Below, piece after piece: positions 58,849 through 64,000 of a stretch of 64,000 bases of DNA. The stretch is from positions 45,764 through 109,763 of the forward strand of contig NZ_JAHWXQ010000007.1 of NCBI RefSeq assembly GCF_019336435.1. The letters are read 5' to 3'. Made by a program: the position numbers and the translations under genes. The notes beneath the pieces were generated by a model that was given only the letters and a program-made list of their open reading frames with translations, searched no databases and was not told where the DNA came from. Position 1 is the stretch's first letter; every line of letters starts with the position of its first letter. This DNA is from Pontibacter populi. GTDB lineage: Bacteria; Bacteroidota; Bacteroidia; Cytophagales; Hymenobacteraceae.

Positions 58849-60112
58849 CTTCTTTTATGGAGCTAAATAAAAATCCACAGATAACTTTCGGGTAAAAGAA
58901 GGTAGACTTCTGGGGCATGATCGCGCCACTATAGCAAACTTTTTTTACCTGTTCCATCGACACTTCGTTTGTAATAAGCGCAAGCCGTGAAGCATTGGTG
59001 TCAACCTGGCGGATGCATGTTGTAAAATTACGTTCATAGCTCAGGCGGCTATAGTTACGCTGCACTTCCGGGTCTATTCCTAACACGCATTGGAAAATAA
59101 AATAATGCATCACTGTCAGGTCAAGGTCTTTCACTTCCTGCGGCACTTCCCAGTCTATCAGGTGGTGCATCTCCGGTTTCAGACGCAGTTTGTAGGCATT
59201 CCCCGACAAGTACAAACCAAAGGCCCATTTCTTGCCAACTATAACTTCGTTCAGCTCAACAGGGTCTTCTTTCGGGATGATCGTAAAAAACTCGCCCAGT
59301 CGTTGCAGAAACTCCTCATCCGACATGTCGATCTGCTGCAGCACGCGGTGTGTCGGTAAAATGCGCAGGTCATCCGACTCGGTATTGGTCAGGTACATTA
59401 AATGGTAATTGTACGCTTCGAAACCGGTATGTGACGGGTTTTGCGCCATCATGCGTTTGCGGTATTCCAGCGAGCCTTCGTAGCGGTGATGCCCATCTGC
59501 CAGCAACACCTGTTTATCACGCAGCACATCCATAAACTTCTGAATCACATCATGGTCGTGTATCACAGCAAGTACATCGCGCACGCCCTGGTAATCTTCC
59601 GTTTCATAAATCGGTGACTTAATACTCTCATCCATGTACTGCTCCAGGGCAAATTCCGGGTCAGTATACAAGCCATGCGTAGCGCTGCTGTTCAGCTCGG
59701 TTTTAGCAAGCAGGTCTATTCTGTCGTTTACCGCACTGGGAATGGTATTTTCATGACGAAGCAGAACACGTTCATTCCAGTCGTAGGCTTTTATGTGGCA
59801 GATAAATCCTTTGCGGCAATATTCCTTTTGCTCACCCGACAGCTTAAAATACTGGTAGTATACATAAATACCCGGCAGCGCATCCTGTACTATAATGCCA
59901 CGCTCTTTCCAGTGCTGCAGCAAGGCAGCAGCTTCGTCGGCGGGCTGTGTGCCAAGCGGAACAGAAAGATGGATGCTGTTATACGGATTGCGATATAAAG
60001 TTTCGCGCTGCTTTGCCGATACTACATCAAAAAGGGGAGAGGTTAGCTCTTCAATTGGTTGATTCAGTAAGTGGCTGTAGCGCCAGGCTTTTAAGGGTAA
60101 TATCTCTGCCAT
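58814..60112 (-). CDS. DUF1015 family protein
   Basis: 432 residues. DUF1015 proteins are widespread and carry a central DGHHRYEGSLEYRK (about 205) that recurs as a signature; other blocks are YRNPYNSIHLSVPLG at about 36-50, YRVRD-like YEDYQGVRDVLAVI and MLTNTESDDLRILPTHRVL. Function unknown; some members are found near serine-degradation or folate genes, but here the neighbours are pdxH and maf. It ends 35 bases inside the maf coding region. The start MAEILPLKAWRYS matches relatives. Confidence 0.9.
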   Translation of the reverse strand: MAEILPLKAWRYSHLLNQPIEELTSPLFDVVSAKQRETLYRNPYNSIHLSVPLGTQPADEAAALLQHWKERGIIVQDALPGIYVYYQYFKLSGEQKEYCRKGFICHIKAYDWNERVLLRHENTIPSAVNDRIDLLAKTELNSSATHGLYTDPEFALEQYMDESIKSPIYETEDYQGVRDVLAVIHDHDVIQKFMDVLRDKQVLLADGHHRYEGSLEYRKRMMAQNPSHTGFEAYNYHLMYLTNTESDDLRILPTHRVLQQIDMSDEEFLQRLGEFFTIIPKEDPVELNEVIVGKKWAFGLYLSGNAYKLRLKPEMHHLIDWEVPQEVKDLDLTVMHYFIFQCVLGIDPEVQRNYSRLSYERNFTTCIRQVDTNASRLALITNEVSMEQVKKVCYSGAIMPQKSTFFYPKVICGFLFSSIKEDEFISAPAACL

Positions 60113-60161
60113 TTTGTTGGGGAGGTGGTGAGTAAATTTTGCTGTGAATTTGCCTTATACC

Positions 60162-60812
60162 TTACGGGGCCAGTCTTTTTATGTGCCACTGATTTTCCTG
60201 CAACTCATACACGATACGATCATGCAGTCGGTTCGGACGTCCCTGCCAGAACTCTACCCGGTCAGGTTCCAGCAGGTAACCGCCCCAATGTTCGGGCCTG
60301 GGAATAACAGGCAGATCGCCGAATCGTTTTGTATAGTCTGCGTCTGCTGCTTCCAGTTCTTCGCGGCTGCTTATAGGCTGGCTTTGCGGTGAGGCCCAGG
60401 CCCCGATCTGGCTGCCAACCGGCCTGCTATGGAAATAGGAATCCGATATCGCAGCCGACACTTTTTTGATGGTTCCTTCCACGCGTACCTGGCGCTCCAG
60501 TTCGGGCCAGAAAAAAGTGAACGAAGCAAAAGGATTTACCTGCAGGTCATGACCCTTACGGCTAGCATAGTTTGTGAAGAATATAAAACCGTCCGTGGTC
60601 ACATCTTTTAGTAACACCACACGGGCCGATGGTCTTCCGGAGCTGTTTACCGTAGAAAGCACCATGGCAGTAGGCTCATTTACTTCAGCGGCTATAGTTT
60701 CATCCATCCATGACTTAAACTGAGTTATAGGATCTTTGGCTACAGATGCCTCGCTAAGCGACTCCATAGCATAATTCTTGCGGATAGCGGCAATGTTTGG
60801 TAACAGGGACAT
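60162..60812 (-). CDS. pdxH: pyridoxamine 5'-phosphate oxidase
   Basis: Oxidises pyridoxamine or pyridoxine 5'-phosphate to pyridoxal phosphate with FMN. 216 residues from the ATG at 60812 (MSLLPNIAAIRKNYAMESLSE); a longer frame from 60863 adds 17 residues of no likeness. Blocks: TAMVLSTVNSSGRPSARVVLLKD (about 49-71), FFTNYASRKGHDLQVNPFASFTFFWPELERQVRVEGT, SYFHSRPVGSQIGAWASPQS and the C-terminal PRPEHWGGYLLEPDRVEFWQGRPNRLHDRIVY (about 175-206) that supplies PLP contacts. First gene of the minus-strand run pdxH, DUF1015, maf, rlmI. Confidence 0.96.
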   Translation of the reverse strand: MSLLPNIAAIRKNYAMESLSEASVAKDPITQFKSWMDETIAAEVNEPTAMVLSTVNSSGRPSARVVLLKDVTTDGFIFFTNYASRKGHDLQVNPFASFTFFWPELERQVRVEGTIKKVSAAISDSYFHSRPVGSQIGAWASPQSQPISSREELEAADADYTKRFGDLPVIPRPEHWGGYLLEPDRVEFWQGRPNRLHDRIVYELQENQWHIKRLAP

Positions 60813-61040
60813 AGGCTTGTTCGGTTTGTCCAAATTTAAAAAAAATATCCGCTGCCATAACAATTAAGTTACAATATGGCTTAATATCTGGCACTGTAGA
60901 AGCTTTCCGTACCTTAAACTATAAATATGCGTAGTGCAAACTTTGCTACTATAGTGTATACATCACGTAATAAAACTACACACTGGCTGTAACTCTACAC
61001 AGGGCAGAAAGAGTACAACAAAATACTTAAAACTGACTTA

Positions 61041-61616
61041 ATGAAGATGGAAGAAGAAAGGTTGGTAAAACCTCAGAGCGGGAGTATACTTATATCCGAA
61101 CCTTACCAGGGCGACCCTAATTTCGAACGCTCGGTGGTACTGCTTTGTAATCATAACGAAGCAGAAGGAACATTTGGCCTGGTGCTTAACAAGCTCTCCG
61201 ATATGAAACTATCGGATGTGGTGGATATATATAACGATACATTTGACGTTACTTTAGGCATTGGCGGACCTGTGCAATTCAATACCCTGCATTATCTGCA
61301 TCGCATACCTGATCTGCCGCAGGCTGTAAAACTGGGTGAGGACCTTTACTGGGGTGGTGATTTTGAAATGCTCCGTACCATGATCGGCTCAGGCTTAGTC
61401 ACTTCTGATGATGTTCGTTTCTTTTTAGGTTATTCTGGCTGGACGGCAGGGCAACTACAGGAAGAAATTGATAAAAATGTTTGGATCGTGAATAACAATG
61501 CTGTGAATAAATTGTTTAATTTAGAGGCAGATACTCTATGGCGAAGCATCCTGCGCCAGATGGGGGGCAAGTATAAGGTCTTATCGAATTATCCGGTAGA
61601 CCCGCGCCTGAACTAA
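61041..61616 (+). CDS. YqgE/AlgH family protein
   Basis: 191 residues of the YqgE/AlgH family, a compact fold of unsettled function found in many bacteria. Visible signatures: GSILISEPYQGDPNFERSVVLLCNHNEAEGTFGLVLNKLSD at about 13-53, GGPVQFNTLHYLHR near 82, and VRFFLGYSGWTAGQLQEEIDKNVWIV near 128-153. Cytosolic, no signal peptide. It precedes the DUF349 gene by 30 bases on the same strand. Confidence 0.94.
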   Translation: MKMEEERLVKPQSGSILISEPYQGDPNFERSVVLLCNHNEAEGTFGLVLNKLSDMKLSDVVDIYNDTFDVTLGIGGPVQFNTLHYLHRIPDLPQAVKLGEDLYWGGDFEMLRTMIGSGLVTSDDVRFFLGYSGWTAGQLQEEIDKNVWIVNNNAVNKLFNLEADTLWRSILRQMGGKYKVLSNYPVDPRLN

Positions 61617-61646
61617 TGCTATTACGTTATTAATATATCCGTAATC

Positions 61647-63797
61647 ATGACTACAGAAAATAAGGATCTGGACACTACCGGAGCTGAGGTTAACCAACCT
61701 GAGAATCAAAATGCAGCAGATGAGCAGAAGCAACAGCCTGAATCGCCGCAAAGTATAGTTGACAAACGTCTGGCTGAAATAAATGCCGGCAAACAGGGCG
61801 AAGAAACCGGTGACAAGGGAGTTCCAAAAGAGGAGCAGCCTGAAGTAGCACCGGATCTTAAAACAGAAGATGAAGCTGCTGCCTCAGAAGAGATAACAGA
61901 AATATTTGCTGAAGCGAACACAGGCACTACTGATGTAGAAGAAACAGCTTCTCAAAGCACTGATACACCTTCAGGTGATATACAGGAACAATCTGCTGCC
62001 GAAATAACTCCGGAAGTACCTGCTGCAGAACCGCAGCCAGCCATACATGCAGATCATGATGACGAAGAACTGGACGAAGAAGATCATACAGATTACAGCC
62101 AGTTACCTTTAGAAGAATTACGCGCCGCACTGGCCACTACACTAAAGAGCTCTGATGCCCGTAAAAAGCACAGAATTATAAACGAAATTCAGCGCAATTA
62201 CGATCTCCGCTTCCAGGCTGAAAAAGCTGAAGCTTTAGACCGTTTTAAGCAGGAGGGGGGCACAGACGAAGATTTCGAATACCATACCTCTCCCGAGCAT
62301 CAGGACCTGGAAAAATTACTGACCGCTTACCGCGATGCCCGTCATCAGGAGCGCCAGCAAACAGAAGAGAACCGTAACCGCAACCTGGAACGCAAACAGG
62401 AATTGCTAGCCCGCCTGCGTGAGTTGGTTGAGTCTGCTGAAACAAAAAGCAGTACAGACGAATTAAAAAAAATACAGTCGGAGTGGAAAAGCATTGGCCC
62501 GGTACAAGCCGGAGCAGCGCAGCAACTATGGGATTCGTACCACGCGCTGCTGGATATTTTCTACAACAACCGCAGTATATTTTACGAACTGAAAGAGCTT
62601 GACCGCAAACGTAACCTGGATGCAAAACTACTGCTGATAGATCGTGCCGAAGCACTGGAAAACGAGCAAACTATAAATAAAGCGCTGGAGGAACTACGCC
62701 ACCTGCACGAAGAATGGAAAAACATAGGGCCGGTACCAAACGACCAACGCGACCCGATCTGGGAACGTTTTATACAGGCATCCGAAAAAGTACATACCCG
62801 CCGTAAGGCTTACCAGGAAGAGCGCAAAGGCGTTGAAATGCAAAACCTGGAAAAGAAACGCGCTTTACTTGAGAGATTGCAGGCATACCAGGGCTTTAAC
62901 ACCGATCGCATAAACGAATGGCGCGATAAGACTGACGAAATTCAGAAACTGAAAGAAGAATGGGATGCAGCCGGGTTGGTACCGAAAGAATATGCTGAAG
63001 AAGTAAATAAAAATTTCTGGGGCAACTATAAAGCTTTCTTCCAGCACAAAAACCAGTTCTTTAAAGGGCTTGATGAGCAGAAAATGCAAAACCTGCGCAT
63101 GAAGACCGAACTATGCGAGCAAGCGGAAAGCCTGAAGGACAGCAATGACTGGAATGCTACCAAAGAAAAACTGATACAGCTTCAGAAAAAATGGAAAACG
63201 ATCGGTCGTGTTCCGGACAAGTATTCAGATAAGATCTGGCAACGTTTCAGAAGTGCCTGTAACGAGTTCTTTGACCGTAAGCAGGCGCAGGAGCAAAGCC
63301 GTACCGCTGAACTGGAGAAGCTATCGTCTGAAAAGATGGAGCTGACTGACAGGATCTCTGAAAAGATATCCCAACCTACAGAACCAGCTTCTATGGAAGA
63401 GTATGAGCAGTTTGTGAGCCAGTGGAGAGCCTTGGATCAGAACACCCAGCGCAGTAGCCCGAAAGTAGAAGAAAAGTTTATCTCCCTTATGGAAAGTTAC
63501 CTGGAGCGCGTGCCTGGCCTTAGCCTGGAAGAGCGAACTGAAATGGTGGTGAAACTACAGGTAGAGCGCTTGAAAAACAGCCCGGATGCTGCTCAGAAAT
63601 TACAGCATAAAGAGCAAAACATTCGCCGTGAGATTACACAGCTGCAGAACGACATACAGACCTTGCGTACCAACATCGAGTTCTTTGCCCGTTCTAAAAA
63701 TGCCGATAAATTACGCGAGGAATACGAAGGACGCATTGCAGATGCACAACACCGTATTGAGCAGCTGAATCGTCAGCTAAAGGCCTTCAGAGGATAA
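61647..63797 (+). CDS. DUF349 repeat protein
   Basis: 716 residues. A disordered acidic N-terminus (about 1-150, rich in Glu, Gln, Ala, Thr and Pro) is followed by tandem DUF349 helical repeats with repeated signatures such as QSEWKSIGPVQAGAAQQLWDSYHAL, HEEWKNIGPVPNDQRDPIWERFIQA, KEEWDAAGLVPKEYAEEVNKNFWGNY and QKKWKTIGRVPDKYSDKIWQRFRSA. The C-terminal part is a coiled coil ending QLNRQLKAFRG. Role unknown; the repeats suggest protein or nucleic-acid binding. It is followed by the promoter and gene of tRNA-Thr. Confidence 0.93.
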   Translation: MTTENKDLDTTGAEVNQPENQNAADEQKQQPESPQSIVDKRLAEINAGKQGEETGDKGVPKEEQPEVAPDLKTEDEAAASEEITEIFAEANTGTTDVEETASQSTDTPSGDIQEQSAAEITPEVPAAEPQPAIHADHDDEELDEEDHTDYSQLPLEELRAALATTLKSSDARKKHRIINEIQRNYDLRFQAEKAEALDRFKQEGGTDEDFEYHTSPEHQDLEKLLTAYRDARHQERQQTEENRNRNLERKQELLARLRELVESAETKSSTDELKKIQSEWKSIGPVQAGAAQQLWDSYHALLDIFYNNRSIFYELKELDRKRNLDAKLLLIDRAEALENEQTINKALEELRHLHEEWKNIGPVPNDQRDPIWERFIQASEKVHTRRKAYQEERKGVEMQNLEKKRALLERLQAYQGFNTDRINEWRDKTDEIQKLKEEWDAAGLVPKEYAEEVNKNFWGNYKAFFQHKNQFFKGLDEQKMQNLRMKTELCEQAESLKDSNDWNATKEKLIQLQKKWKTIGRVPDKYSDKIWQRFRSACNEFFDRKQAQEQSRTAELEKLSSEKMELTDRISEKISQPTEPASMEEYEQFVSQWRALDQNTQRSSPKVEEKFISLMESYLERVPGLSLEERTEMVVKLQVERLKNSPDAAQKLQHKEQNIRREITQLQNDIQTLRTNIEFFARSKNADKLREEYEGRIADAQHRIEQLNRQLKAFRG

Positions 63798-63858
63798 ATT
63801 TTTATACCTGACATTCAAAACATTAGACAAAAGCTATAAAAAAAGTTGCGACGGGTAT

Positions 63859-63888
63859 TTGCAGTTTTCAAAATAGAACATACCTTTG
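63859..63888 (+). promoter_or_regulatory. tRNA-Thr promoter
   Basis: TTG at 63859-63861 and TACCTTTG at 63881-63888, spaced 19 bp, match the Bacteroidota -33/-7 pattern exactly, 34 bases upstream of the tRNA. Confidence 0.75.
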
Positions 63889-63922
63889 CAACGCTTTAGA
63901 ACATTAAGGCACACCAGAGTAA

Positions 63923-63995
<73 letters not shown>

Positions 63996-64000
63996 CACCC

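Overview
The window looks like an ordinary stretch of chromosome from a member of the Bacteroidota, most likely a Cytophagales bacterium of the Hymenobacteraceae (Pontibacter-like). Pointers to this are a SusC/RagA-type TonB receptor, a fused E1 alpha/beta 2-oxoacid dehydrogenase, a lone spheroidene monooxygenase-like gene, an ECF sigma/putative anti-sigma/beta-barrel operon, DUF349 and DUF6728-like proteins, promoters of the Bacteroidota type (TTG, then about 18-19 bp, then TAnnTTTG), and frequent TTG starts without clear Shine-Dalgarno sites. The genus is an inference from gene content and style; no rRNA gene is present. I see no prophage, CRISPR array, integrase, transposase or defence island.

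Layout. 1-8 kb: DUF6728-like peptide, MmcQ/YjbR, MarR, leuS, a DsbA-family protein, DUF1003, crtA-like, PNPOx-like and acpH-like genes. 8.0-8.7 kb: a gene-free repeat patch. 8.7-14.5 kb: FKBP isomerase, SF1 helicase, coiled-coil membrane protein, Cys/Lys-rich secreted peptide, thyA, MBL hydrolase. 14.5-19.8 kb: orphan TonB receptor, class IV aminotransferase, dprA and a MerR regulator. 20-25.3 kb: alaS, gatB and a TlpA-like lipoprotein. 25.4-35.5 kb: an unknown gene, thioesterase, pcm, ribE, PAP2 phosphatase, hemF, the fused E1, TamL-like outer-membrane protein and a SpoU rRNA methyltransferase. 35.6-38.1 kb: sigma/putative anti-sigma/barrel operon. 38.8-43 kb: tesA-like esterase divergent from a ybbA-ybbP-like ABC transporter. 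43-48.5 kb: SDR, CoA-binding protein, FAD dehydrogenase, tryptophan 2,3-dioxygenase, serine dehydratase beta. 48.5-52.4 kb: TolC, HlyD-type adaptor, gpsA. 52.5-53.4 kb: an AT-rich probable foreign gene. 53.5-64 kb: VOC protein, barrel protein, NUDIX, rRNA methyltransferases, Maf, DUF1015, pdxH, YqgE, DUF349 and tRNA-Thr(UGU).

The genes are mostly housekeeping: translation (leuS, alaS, gatB, tRNA-Thr, rRNA methylases), envelope biogenesis and efflux, cofactors (ribE, pdxH, hemF), nucleotide hygiene (thyA, Maf, NUDIX) and repair or uptake (dprA, pcm, helicase).

The striking feature is not a gene. The perfect 10-bp palindrome AACTATAGTT occurs at least 22 times by hand count (less than one expected), in genes as well as between them, with well over 100 half-sites. 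It behaves like a highly iterated palindrome of the cyanobacterial HIP1 kind. A second layer is a family of inverted-repeat elements (TGTCATnTCGA...TCGAAATGACA). One copy is a roughly 400-bp version whose near-perfect 26-bp terminal repeats enclose a GC-rich, structured core.
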